NCBI GenBank assembly: GCA_019418225.1
Contig: DYCF01000010.1
Coordinates: forward strand, 1-64,000
Length of the DNA stretch: 64,000 nt
Origin: Clostridiales bacterium
GTDB lineage: Bacteria; Bacillota; Clostridia; Lachnospirales; Cellulosilyticaceae
Reading direction: 5' to 3'
Shown here piece by piece: positions 17,155 to 25,480 of this stretch (positions are counted from its first letter, which is position 1; each line of letters opens with the position of its first letter). The notes beneath the pieces were generated by a model, which saw only the letters and a list, made by a program, of their open reading frames with translations, had not been told where the DNA came from and ran no database searches. Position numbers and translations under genes: made by a program.

Positions 17155-17285
17155 GAAAATGAAGAAGTGTTGTAAAAAACGCAATTTAATGAGTTGAGAT
17201 ATAATATATTTTTAGGAGACAAATTTCTAAATAAATTTCATAATGGGGCGACTTTATATTGAAATACTTAATAATAGATAGAATA

Positions 17286-17344
17286 AAAAGGAGCTAGCCC
17301 TAAATCATAAGTGATAAAGGTGGCAGCTCCTTTTAGGCGTAAGA
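17286..17344. terminator. Bidirectional terminator between convergent genes
   Basis: AAAAGGAGCT / AGCTCCTTTT with an inner GCC/GGC pair and a long loop. It separates the GT2-TPR gene (plus) from the GT4-like gene (minus). Confidence 0.65.
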
Positions 17345-17353
17345 ATAGATGCC

Positions 17354-18493
17354 TTATACAGGGGATACTTCATATTGAGCAACCTGTTTATAAAAAGAAA
17401 TGAGTTTAGAGATACTAGAGGCCCAAGTATAGTTTTTAGCAGTTTTTATGCCTCCCTTAATTAATGATAATCGAAGTTTCGGAGAGGTAAGAAGTGTAAA
17501 GATAGTTTCCGTTAGGGTATCAATATTATTAATTGGCGTTATGAGTGCATTAATATGATGAAGTGCATATTCATGAATACCTAAATTATCGGTGGTAACT
17601 ACAGGGCAACCACAAGACATGGCTTCCAAAACAGGAAGAGAGAACGATTCATAATGAGAGGCAGAAATGAAAGCTAAGGCGCCTCTGTAAAGCTGGGCAA
17701 TTATTTGTTGAGCAGGATTTACAACAGTAAGGGCTGTTTCAAAATGAGGTAACAAGGGCGCAGTAGGTGTAATCCAAATTAAATCCAAATAAGGCAAAAA
17801 CATTTTTAGGCGTTTATATGCAATACGTATTTCGTCTAAACCTTTAAAGGGTGTTTCATCGGAACCGAGCATCAGAATATAAGGATGAGAATGATTAAAG
17901 GAGGTGGTATTTAAGTTGAAGTAATCGGTATTAACGGCATTAGGAATAACTGTACAGTGCTGTGAATAGAGGATGTTTATAAGTGTAGCAACAGGTGTTG
18001 TAACAGTCATAAAAAAATTTGGAAGAGTAAACTGAGTATCTATAAAGTTCAATAAATCAGAAGAAATAGTATGACGCTCAAATAAGTGATAGTCGCCTTG
18101 CTCAAAGTAAATAACAGGAGCGATATGTGTATCTATGCAAGCTTGAATATGATCCCAGTAGGTGGCAACAATAATGTCGCATTGAGGAATGCCACAAGTT
18201 AGTTCTTCTGTAAAGGGAATCTGTAAATAATGACCTTCCCAGTTAAGCCATGTAGGACGTTTAAAATGAGAAATCAATGTAACTTTTATACCATTTAAAG
18301 TTAAGTAGTGGGCATGCTCTAATATGATTTTAACACCACCGCAGACACTGGTATGATTGAGCACATATACAACATGTATGGGGCTACTGAGGCAAGAGTT
18401 TTCCTTTTTTCGTAAATGTTGTTTAGTGGCAAATAGAAGGCGCTCAAAACGTTTATTAAATTCTTTTTGCCGGAGTGTTAGAATGGTCTCCAT
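17354..18493 (-). CDS. GT4-like glycosyltransferase (GT-B)
   Basis: A 379-residue protein counted from the ATG at 18493, which follows AAGGAGG by 7 bases; an in-frame ATG 90 bases upstream would overlap the neighbour. VYVLNHTSVCGGVKIILEHAHYL is the donor-side glycine-rich loop. YESFSLPVLEAMSCGCPVVTTD is the classic GT4 EX7E nucleotide-sugar motif. A VIPNAVNTDYF segment is also typical of the family. The first ~50 residues are basic and helical. It is the third gene of the minus-strand set 20332-17354, downstream of the BclA-like protein and a GT2-TPR enzyme. Confidence 0.8.
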   Translation of the reverse strand: METILTLRQKEFNKRFERLLFATKQHLRKKENSCLSSPIHVVYVLNHTSVCGGVKIILEHAHYLTLNGIKVTLISHFKRPTWLNWEGHYLQIPFTEELTCGIPQCDIIVATYWDHIQACIDTHIAPVIYFEQGDYHLFERHTISSDLLNFIDTQFTLPNFFMTVTTPVATLINILYSQHCTVIPNAVNTDYFNLNTTSFNHSHPYILMLGSDETPFKGLDEIRIAYKRLKMFLPYLDLIWITPTAPLLPHFETALTVVNPAQQIIAQLYRGALAFISASHYESFSLPVLEAMSCGCPVVTTDNLGIHEYALHHINALITPINNIDTLTETIFTLLTSPKLRLSLIKGGIKTAKNYTWASSISKLISFYKQVAQYEVSPV

Positions 18494-18518
18494 AAAATCC
18501 TCCTTGATGAAGCAAGTG

Positions 18519-19610
18519 TTAAAATGATTGAGAAAGAATGTAGTTTTGAATCCACTTAGCATTTTGAACAAAGCGCTGTTCATTAGGGGAAAACTCTAAA
18601 CATTTATAAGCACAAGCAAGGCTAAGTGCATAGTTCTTTAAATGGAAGTATGCAATACAGCCTAAATCATAAGGGGTTGCATCCCAAGCATAGCCATCAT
18701 TAATAAAGGTTTCGGAAGGCTTGGTGATACTCAGCGCCTTATGCACATACTCAGCAGTTTTTTGCCAATTGCTTTGTGCATAGTAAATATAAGCTAAGTC
18801 AATATAAGATTCTCTAGCCCAGGGTGCTTCTATGATGGCGGCTTCTAAATGGGTAATAGCTTCAGATGTTTGATTAAGATGTAAATAAGATTTAGCCATG
18901 AAACGGAGTGCGGCACTTCGTTCTTCGTTCCAGGAAAGGGGATTCATAAGATATTTAGAAAGGGTTTGAATGCAACTCTGCCAATTACCTGTATACATAT
19001 ATTCTCTGCCAAGATAAAACAAGTCTCTCGCATCATTAGGAGATGATTTAACTGTTTCTTCAAGGAGTTTAAGATAATTTCTAGGTTTTGAAGGATCTGG
19101 GTGATGGTTAAATTGAAAGTTTTTCAAATAGATAATAGAAGAAGGCTGATTACCTGTGTAAGTAAGTATTTCATGAATTGCATGAGTCCATATAAAGTTA
19201 TGTCTAGTGTGAATACGCATAGGCCAAAATACCCCATCTTCAGAGCCGTCTGTATTAAAATGCCATACGAAGCGGCAATATGCAGCAGACGTAGTAAGTT
19301 GCCACTGATTGATGAGTTCGTTATACCAATTAGGGGTAAGGACCTCGTCTAAGTCGATAGAAATACATATATCAGCATCTGAAGGCACCATTTCGAGTGC
19401 TTTGTTACGTGCTTTATCAAACTGAAAGGGTGTAATGATTTCTTGAGCAACAATAATAGGATATTGTTTGAGTTTAGAAAGTGTATGATCCTCAGAGCCA
19501 GTATCGAGGACTACAATATAATCAGCATCACATATAGAATGATACCATCGCTCAACAAACTTTTCTTCATTTTTACATATAGCATAAACCGCAACTTTAT
19601 ATTTACTCAA
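18519..19610 (-). CDS. Family 2 glycosyltransferase with TPR repeats
   Basis: A 363-residue GT2-TPR protein with a TTG start 7 bases after GGAGG. VAVYAICKNEEKFVERW opens the catalytic domain, LDTGSEDHT follows, and the DxD is in ISIDLDEVL near residue 89. Helical repeats fill the C-terminal half (RDLFYLGREYMYTGNW, AALRFMAKSYLHLNQTSEA). It belongs to the same architecture class as the gene at 16072 but is not a close copy. It lies downstream of the BclA-like gene across an attenuator-like hairpin, so it may glycosylate that protein. That is an inference from gene order. Confidence 0.8.
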   Translation of the reverse strand: MSKYKVAVYAICKNEEKFVERWYHSICDADYIVVLDTGSEDHTLSKLKQYPIIVAQEIITPFQFDKARNKALEMVPSDADICISIDLDEVLTPNWYNELINQWQLTTSAAYCRFVWHFNTDGSEDGVFWPMRIHTRHNFIWTHAIHEILTYTGNQPSSIIYLKNFQFNHHPDPSKPRNYLKLLEETVKSSPNDARDLFYLGREYMYTGNWQSCIQTLSKYLMNPLSWNEERSAALRFMAKSYLHLNQTSEAITHLEAAIIEAPWARESYIDLAYIYYAQSNWQKTAEYVHKALSITKPSETFINDGYAWDATPYDLGCIAYFHLKNYALSLACAYKCLEFSPNEQRFVQNAKWIQNYILSQSF

Positions 19611-19638
19611 TATTAAGCCTCCTTTTTAACATAAATCA

Positions 19639-19675
19639 AGAGCTATTGCAAATACATTTGTAATAGCTCTTTTTA
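19639..19675 (-). terminator. Hairpin between BclA-like and GT2-TPR genes
   Basis: Stem AGAGCTATT / AATAGCTCT with extra CAAAT / ATTTG pairs. On the minus strand the T tail is poor, so it may only attenuate read-through from the structural gene into the enzyme genes. Confidence 0.6.
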
Positions 19676-19678
19676 GTA

Positions 19679-20332
19679 TTATGCTAATCTATGAGCAACA
19701 ATTGTGCTACCTGCTAAAGAAACTGAACCGGTAGTTGGTGCAGTTGAAAGATTAATGCTATAAGACAATGTGGTAGGAGCAGATGTTGCATAGATATTAG
19801 AAACAGTAACGATAGCTGAGAAGATGAGTGGTAGTTGCGTAAGACCAGCTGTTAATGTTGTAGAAGAATAACTTCTAGGTGCAACAGTAGTAATAGCTCC
19901 AGATATATTTGTGCCAATAGAAACAGTAGCAGTACCTGTATAGTTAGCAGTAGTTGTAATAGGTGCGATTAACTGAACAAGATAAGTGCCATCTTTGGCA
20001 AATGTAATAGTAGGAGAGGTACCTTTAATATTGGAAGACTGTGCCTGTGGTGTAAAGGTAATAAATGTAGGTGTTGTTGTTAAGGTAGCTCCCTGAGTAG
20101 TAGCGAAAAAGTAAGAGTTACTAGGTGCAGAGTAACCAGGATTAGCTGTTCTTGGAGGACAAGAACATGGATAATAAGGTGGCATACAAGGAACAGCTGA
20201 AGGTACATCATTATATGGTGTTTGTGGGCAAGGTGAATAATCTAGTGAGTGATTATGATGACAGTGACGATGATGATGTCTGTGATTAGTATTGTTAGAA
20301 TCTGCGTGATAAGATGAATCTTTAGATCGCAT
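19679..20332 (-). CDS. BclA-like spore-surface protein, His-rich N-terminus, no collagen region
   Basis: A 217-residue protein in three parts. Residues 1-28 are charged and extremely His-rich (HRHHHRHCHHNH). Residues 30-70 are Pro/Cys/Tyr-rich. From about residue 72 there is a Thr/Ser-rich beta domain with ITFAKDGTYLVQL, ending SLAGSTIVAHRLA. The last part resembles the C-terminal jelly-roll of exosporium BclA/BclB proteins, which also end in a short IxRLA-like motif. The collagen-like GXT repeats of BclA are absent. A good sigma-K-like promoter lies upstream. A spore outer-surface role is inferred from the family and the promoter. Confidence 0.65.
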   Translation of the reverse strand: MRSKDSSYHADSNNTNHRHHHRHCHHNHSLDYSPCPQTPYNDVPSAVPCMPPYYPCSCPPRTANPGYSAPSNSYFFATTQGATLTTTPTFITFTPQAQSSNIKGTSPTITFAKDGTYLVQLIAPITTTANYTGTATVSIGTNISGAITTVAPRSYSSTTLTAGLTQLPLIFSAIVTVSNIYATSAPTTLSYSINLSTAPTTGSVSLAGSTIVAHRLA

Positions 20333-20383
20333 AAGATAATCCCTCCATTTTTAACAAATTGTTGCTAGAGGTTCCCCTCATGA

Positions 20384-20410
20384 TATTATATGCACACAAA
20401 ATTTAAGTGT
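20384..20410 (-). promoter_or_regulatory. Sigma-K-like promoter of the BclA-like gene
   Basis: On the minus strand AC (20410-20409), 16 bases, CATATAATA (20392-20384): a full consensus match, about 50 bases before the start codon. Confidence 0.55.
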
Positions 20411-20580
20411 CACTATGAGAAGGCGTTACCATAGCGAAGAAGTATATATTTAGCAAAAAAAGTAACAATGTAGGTGAATTGGAATAAATTAATAGTAACA
20501 AGAGTGTTGAAGCAGATAGATTAAAGTAATGCTTAGGAGAGCATTAAAATAAAGATTATATAAGAGGAGGAGAGTATAAA

Positions 20581-21636
20581 ATGAGCATTACACAAAACCG
20601 TTTATTGGCAGCCATTAAAGAAGTCAATACATCCCAAGCACAAGTAGGAGATGTTATTAGTTATACAATAACACTAACGAATATATCAGATGAACCGATT
20701 ACTGAGATTTATTTAACGGATATAATTGATAAAAGCCTAGAGGTTGAAGACAATTCTATAGGAATCAATGAGGTTGTGAGTGCAAATCAAATACTATTTA
20801 ACTTACAAATTCCGGATTTAATGCCTCAAGAACAGCACACAGTAGTGTTTAATGCAATAATTAAGAGGATGCCAACATCACTAGATCATATGATAAGAGA
20901 GTGGGCATATATTAGATTTACACAAAATGGAGAAGTGTATGAGACAAGAACAACTTCAGCAATAACTTTAATTATGGATAATCAGGTGGTAGGGCCTGTA
21001 GTAATTTGCTTAGCACCTCATAAATCTGAGGCAGTATTAGGCGATAGAATTAAGTACAAGGCAGTAATAAGGAAGTTATCAGGGAAAAACATAGAGAGTG
21101 CATACTTATCTATCTCTTTAGACAAAAATCTAAAGTATATTGACGGAACTTTAAAGGTAAATAATTGCCTAGTAGGTGACCAAATAGATCACCTTATGAT
21201 AGATTTAAAGTGTAAAAATAGTATTGTGACCTTTGAAGCTGAAGTTATAGATATGCCAAACACTATCCGTGCATTAACGTCGGCAAAAATAGCGCTACAA
21301 TATGCTAGTGCTCTTACACCAATAGCTATAAGTAATGAGGCATTAGTAGAGATTTTTCCGCCTAAGCTTTGGTATTCATATAACATGAAGATACCCTGTA
21401 ATCAAGAAGTAAATATTGTGATTTCAAATATAGAAGCTATACAGATTAATGCAGCATGTAGCAATTATGAATATGAATTAAGATTCATAGTTGTATTAGA
21501 ATATGGCAAACAAAGCATAGAAGCTATTAAGCAAGCAGTACCAATACATTATCCTTATTCAGAAGAAACAGAGATTAGCGTATGGGGAGAAAAAAATGGA
21601 GAAGACATTAAGATAAACATATTTTTGATTAATTAA
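20581..21636 (+). CDS. DUF11-like repeat surface protein
   Basis: A 351-residue protein with no signal peptide. Residues 15-95 match the DUF11 pattern: VGDVISYTITLTNISDEPITEIYLTD followed by a VEDNSI.. turn and a PQEQHTVVFNAII strand. A second, weaker copy starts near residue 145 (AVLGDRIKYKAVIRKLSG). The last ~100 residues are a further beta-rich domain with few Cys. DUF11-like repeats occur in cell and spore surface proteins of Firmicutes. The start follows AGAGGAGGAG. The lack of a signal peptide fits assembly onto a spore from the mother-cell cytoplasm. Confidence 0.6.
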   Translation: MSITQNRLLAAIKEVNTSQAQVGDVISYTITLTNISDEPITEIYLTDIIDKSLEVEDNSIGINEVVSANQILFNLQIPDLMPQEQHTVVFNAIIKRMPTSLDHMIREWAYIRFTQNGEVYETRTTSAITLIMDNQVVGPVVICLAPHKSEAVLGDRIKYKAVIRKLSGKNIESAYLSISLDKNLKYIDGTLKVNNCLVGDQIDHLMIDLKCKNSIVTFEAEVIDMPNTIRALTSAKIALQYASALTPIAISNEALVEIFPPKLWYSYNMKIPCNQEVNIVISNIEAIQINAACSNYEYELRFIVVLEYGKQSIEAIKQAVPIHYPYSEETEISVWGEKNGEDIKINIFLIN

Positions 21637-21707
21637 AGTCAGAAAAATACAGTATAGGTGGCGAATGAAGTGATATGCCTATACCTAAGGTAATTTTATA
21701 ACAAAAA

Positions 21708-21737
21708 GGAGGTGTGTTTTGTGGCATCTTCTTTTTT
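21708..21737 (+). terminator. Terminator after the DUF11-like gene
   Basis: GGAGGTGT pairs with GCATCTTC (two or three G-U pairs), 8-base loop, then six T. The 5' arm mimics a ribosome-binding site. Confidence 0.55.
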
Positions 21738-21867
21738 GCTATAAAGCATTTAACACTAGGATAAAGGGTGAGGATTTTAGCCATAGTTATAATGGATATT
21801 ATATTCATATGTAAAGCTCAGTAGATGTAGTACTATTAGTATCAAGGTGCTAGGCTATAGAATAAAC

Positions 21868-21895
21868 ACTAATTGCCCGAGAATAACATACTATA
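21868..21895 (+). promoter_or_regulatory. Sigma-K-like promoter of the 21929-25277 operon
   Basis: AC (21868-21869), 17 bases, CATACTATA (21887-21895): a full match to AC-N17-CATANNNTA, 33 bases before the first start codon. Confidence 0.5.
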
Positions 21896-21928
21896 GAAGT
21901 AGAAATAAGAGTTAGGATAGGTGATAAG

Positions 21929-22594
21929 ATGAAAAATTATATTATTTTCAGATTAGAGTGGAACTATTCTAAACAGGAGTCTGCAGAAAAGGTTCGTATT
22001 AAGTTAAATCATCTCAATAAATATATTTTACCTAATTTGATGAATCAGACAAATGGAGACTATAGGTGTTTCATCGAGTATCCTAAGCCATTAAGTAGTG
22101 AAATACAACAGAGTAAAATGATTGTTCAAGGGCATCCAATTGTATTTGTTCCTAAGTTAGGCACGAAGGATGGGATTAATACTTGGGTTAAACGATATCT
22201 TTTAAGCCGAATTGAGGCCTATATAAAAACATTAAAGCTAACAGCAAATGATAGATTAATATTTATTAGTTTACCAATGGAATCAATTTATTCATTTAAC
22301 ACTGTAGATTTTTTTAAGTCTTATAATGGTAAGGAAAAAATGATTCGTTTTAAAAAAGGCTATTATGTAAAAGGAAATAAGGCATATCCATTAAAATCCT
22401 ATGATGAGTTTGAAGGGTTTGCATTTGTATGTACGTTAAAGGAATATATGAACTATTTTAGTGTTTATAATAGCATCAAGGGATTTAATTATAGCGAGTT
22501 TAAGGACTTCCCAACAATTTATACAGACAAGGTAGAGTTTTTGATATTGCCTACTAGTGAAAATAGTATACCTGTTAATAATTTTATAAACTAG
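21929..22594 (+). CDS. Divergent glycosyltransferase-like protein
   Basis: A 221-residue protein that resembles the rhamnosyltransferase-like family only in outline: an N-terminal YIIFRLEWN strand, a NLMNQTNGDYRCFIEY segment like the NQDFRVYLCCE of its neighbours, and similar length. The DxD is missing: where the paralogues have LDSDN it reads FISLPMESIY. It may therefore be a non-catalytic partner or a degenerate transferase. It is first in an operon with three further transferases (22605, 23329, 24096). Confidence 0.45.
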   Translation: MKNYIIFRLEWNYSKQESAEKVRIKLNHLNKYILPNLMNQTNGDYRCFIEYPKPLSSEIQQSKMIVQGHPIVFVPKLGTKDGINTWVKRYLLSRIEAYIKTLKLTANDRLIFISLPMESIYSFNTVDFFKSYNGKEKMIRFKKGYYVKGNKAYPLKSYDEFEGFAFVCTLKEYMNYFSVYNSIKGFNYSEFKDFPTIYTDKVEFLILPTSENSIPVNNFIN

Positions 22595-22604
22595 GAGGAA
22601 CAAG

Positions 22605-23309
22605 ATGAAAAAATATATTATTGCAATTAGATTTAATTCGGATCAAGAAGTTGCTACTAGGTGTAAGGTAGACTGTTTATCAGAAGAATGGATTAGAAAA
22701 AGATTAGAGATTTTTAATCTGTGTACAAGAAAGAGCTTAGAGATGCAGACAAATCAAGACTTTATAGCAGTTATATCTGTACATCAAAGCAGTGAAGAAT
22801 TAGTTGAGAAAATATTAAAGGAATATCCACCATTACCACCTAATATTGTTTTTACTTCTAAGCGCAATAAGGTGATAGAAGAATATATTAAAGACGTAGA
22901 TAAAGTATTTATTTCATCCTTAGATAGTGATGACATGTATCATCCTAGTTTTATGCAGTATTTACATGCGTATAATGAAAAAGAAGACGAAGGGTTAATT
23001 ATTTTTACAAAGGGATATGTGTATAACTTATATACAGGCATTATAGATGCGTACGAGTCACCTTCACCACCATTTTATACACAGATTTTTAAGGTAAAAG
23101 AATATCTAGAGTCTTATAGATATTATCATTTTATAAGACACTGGTATATGCAACGTTTTCGACATACTATTATAAGCACGCCTATGTATATGATTATATT
23201 ACATGATAAGAATAGCTATGGAAACTATAAAAATATAGCACCTAGGGTATTTGGAACAGAGCAGGTATTAAGTAACTGGCAGATAATTAAGCAGCAATAT
23301 CATCTGTAG
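22605..23309 (+). CDS. Putative rhamnosyltransferase-like glycosyltransferase
   Basis: A 234-residue relative of the genes at 3645 and 4380. It has EEWIRKRLEIFNLCTRKSL and TNQDFIAVIS, the DxD in SSLDSDDMYH near residue 104, and a later KGYVYNL and SPPFYTQIFKV. The start follows AGGAGGAAC, 10 bases after the preceding stop. No signal or membrane segment. Sugar unknown. Confidence 0.65.
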   Translation: MKKYIIAIRFNSDQEVATRCKVDCLSEEWIRKRLEIFNLCTRKSLEMQTNQDFIAVISVHQSSEELVEKILKEYPPLPPNIVFTSKRNKVIEEYIKDVDKVFISSLDSDDMYHPSFMQYLHAYNEKEDEGLIIFTKGYVYNLYTGIIDAYESPSPPFYTQIFKVKEYLESYRYYHFIRHWYMQRFRHTIISTPMYMIILHDKNSYGNYKNIAPRVFGTEQVLSNWQIIKQQYHL

Positions 23310-23328
23310 TAATAATAAGGGGGATAAA

Positions 23329-24081
23329 ATGAAAAATATAGACGTAGTTGTTGATATAGCATTAAATGTAGATATTAGTAAGTGCGTAAGTTATTCACAT
23401 CCTATGTATGTAAAATTGCAGCGTAATTTTGTAAAGGCACAGAGTAGGGAGTGGATTGAAAGACGCATGGAGATACTTATGAAATATGCCGTAAACAGTT
23501 TACGTCATCAAACAAATTCAGAATTTACATGTATCATAAGATGTACACGAGCAACCTACGGGATTATAAAAGAAGAACTCAAAAAGTATGAAAAGTTACC
23601 ACCTAATATTCGGTTTGCAATCATAGGAATACAGCCTATATTAAGACGGCATCTAGCAAATTGTAATACATTATATCATGTTGTAATTGATAGTGATAAT
23701 ATGTATAGTGATGATTTTATTGAAAAACTAAGGGCTTTTAAGCCAAATAAAGAAACATTAACGATTATGTGTAGAGAAGGATACTTATATAATGAAATCA
23801 CTAATGAACTAGCTAGGATTTTTCACCCATCACCTTCATTTTATGCTTCAGTATATACCAAAGAAAATTTTGATGAGATTTACCCTAAGCGATTATGCGA
23901 GTCACATTGGCAGGCTACAAAAAATTATAAGAGTGAGTATTTGGCAGGAAGAAATTATTTAATTACAGTTCATGAACAAAATGTAGATAATAGTTTTGAA
24001 ACTATATTTAAGGCATTTTCAGGTCAGATGATAGAAGGAGAAGAAAAAGAAGCTGTTTTAAAGGCATGGAAGATAAAGTAG
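23329..24081 (+). CDS. Putative rhamnosyltransferase-like glycosyltransferase
   Basis: A 250-residue member of the same family: REWIERRMEILMKYAVNSL, TNSEFTCIIRC, metal site VIDSDNMYSDDFIEKL near residue 122, REGYLYN and SPSFYASVY. It has about 20 extra residues at the N-terminus compared with its paralogues. It sits 19 bases after one transferase gene and 14 before the next. Cytoplasmic; specificity unknown. Confidence 0.65.
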   Translation: MKNIDVVVDIALNVDISKCVSYSHPMYVKLQRNFVKAQSREWIERRMEILMKYAVNSLRHQTNSEFTCIIRCTRATYGIIKEELKKYEKLPPNIRFAIIGIQPILRRHLANCNTLYHVVIDSDNMYSDDFIEKLRAFKPNKETLTIMCREGYLYNEITNELARIFHPSPSFYASVYTKENFDEIYPKRLCESHWQATKNYKSEYLAGRNYLITVHEQNVDNSFETIFKAFSGQMIEGEEKEAVLKAWKIK

Positions 24082-24095
24082 AAAGGAGCTAGTAT

Positions 24096-25277
24096 ATGTA
24101 TCATAATACAGCAGTTATAAAGAATACATTAGAACGGCTTCAGAAGGTACTAAAAGATGCGGAATATTTGCAGGGGCAAGTAGAGGCAAAAATTTTTACA
24201 GGACTTGAGCAATATATAGAGTCAATGATAAAGGTTTTAAAACTAAGTAGAAAAATAGGTGTAAAGATAAAAGAAGAAGAAAAGTTTATTAATACACCAT
24301 CATGTTGTATCAATGCAATATTTTCATTGGAGAATATTAGGGATTTGGTTCAGAAGAAGGAGCAGTTAGCATTAGATCAAATTAAATTTGAATTGATTCC
24401 AATATTAGAAGATTTGATTTATGATTTTTATTTTTTTACATCTGTGTTCGGAGAAAGGCAGAAGGAAAAGTGGCATTATGAGAATGAATTTTCTAAGATG
24501 GTAAGTAATCGTTATATTAATGCAGCGGTAAAAAAAGGACAGTATAAATATGATGTATCTCTTGTAGTAAGTGCATATAATCATTTAGATTATACAAAAA
24601 GATGTATCGACCATATTATAAGATATACACCAAATGATTTAAATTATGAACTCATACTTATTAATAATGGTTCAGAAGATGACACTCAAAAATACTTTGA
24701 ATCATTAAGAGATAAAATTTCTAAACCTATAAAGATTATATGGATGAAAGAAAATGTATTGAATTCCTATATTGCTATACGTTCAAGGGCCTGTGAAGGA
24801 AGATATTTACTCGATATCTCCAATGATGTTTTAGTCATGACAAATTCTGTGACGAATCTCATGAGGTGTATGACATCAGATAAGAAGATTGCTATGATTG
24901 TAGCTTCTACGCCAGGTGTAGGCATTAAGAGTCAATGTGTAGCGGATAGTAATTTGACGCCAGAAGAAGGCGAAGAATTTGCAAAGAAAAATAATATATC
25001 TGACCCAAGTAGATGGGAAAGCCGTAATTTATTATATAATCCTATTGCATTATATAACTCAGAAATATTATTAGCAGAAAGTGGCATAGGTTTTTGGGAT
25101 AAATATTTTGTGTATACATCAGGAGGGGATGATGCATTATCAAGACGATTAATAGAGGCAGGTTATAAGCTGATATTAGCTAAGGATTGTTATTGCTATC
25201 ACTTTGGAAAGGTGACGAGAGCTAAAGATACACATACAGCAGAGAGTGTAGCATTATTAAAAAGAAGGTTTTCATAA
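24096..25277 (+). CDS. Family 2 glycosyltransferase with helical N-terminal domain
   Basis: A 393-residue protein. Residues 1-140 are helical and charged, with no match I know. The GT2 domain starts at about 150 with VSLVVSAYNHLDYTKRCI, followed by LINNGSEDDT and LDISNDVLVM, where the usual DxD position is occupied by SND. The C-terminal part has GFWDKYFVYTSGGDDALSRRLIEAGYKL, typical of GT2 enzymes that read large glycans. It is the last gene of its operon, closed by the terminator at 25310. Confidence 0.7.
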   Translation: MYHNTAVIKNTLERLQKVLKDAEYLQGQVEAKIFTGLEQYIESMIKVLKLSRKIGVKIKEEEKFINTPSCCINAIFSLENIRDLVQKKEQLALDQIKFELIPILEDLIYDFYFFTSVFGERQKEKWHYENEFSKMVSNRYINAAVKKGQYKYDVSLVVSAYNHLDYTKRCIDHIIRYTPNDLNYELILINNGSEDDTQKYFESLRDKISKPIKIIWMKENVLNSYIAIRSRACEGRYLLDISNDVLVMTNSVTNLMRCMTSDKKIAMIVASTPGVGIKSQCVADSNLTPEEGEEFAKKNNISDPSRWESRNLLYNPIALYNSEILLAESGIGFWDKYFVYTSGGDDALSRRLIEAGYKLILAKDCYCYHFGKVTRAKDTHTAESVALLKRRFS

Positions 25278-25309
25278 GATTACAGAAGAAGCAAATAGAA
25301 TATCATAGA

Positions 25310-25350
25310 GGAGATATTATGAGAATAAGGATCAGAATATCTCCTTTTTT
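25310..25350 (+). terminator. Terminator of the 21929-25277 operon
   Basis: Perfect stem GGAGATATT / AATATCTCC with a 17-base loop and six T. Confidence 0.85.
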
Positions 25351-25431
25351 GATTGTATAACTTAGAAAATAAGGGTACATTTGTTTTAAAAATCAAGAGA
25401 AGGGAAAGGGGTGGCGTTTTAGAAGGGCATA

Positions 25432-25440
25432 CATATAATG
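25432..25440 (+). promoter_or_regulatory. Possible mother-cell sigma -10 element before the dideoxysugar operon
   Basis: CATATAATG inside CATACATATAATG, about 40 bases before the start at 25481. No AC lies at the usual distance, so the assignment is weak. Confidence 0.3.
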
Positions 25441-25480
25441 TATTAGAAATGTTTAGAAGCCATTAGAGGAGGAGGAGGGC

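Noticed and set aside
18493..18583. Longer N-terminus for the GT4-like protein
   Set aside because: It would overlap the neighbouring gene by 65 bases, while the ATG at 18493 has AAGGAGG at the right distance.
21720..21746. A seven-codon GTG peptide behind a perfect ribosome-binding site
   Set aside because: The site forms the 5' arm of a terminator hairpin followed by six T, which explains the sequence.
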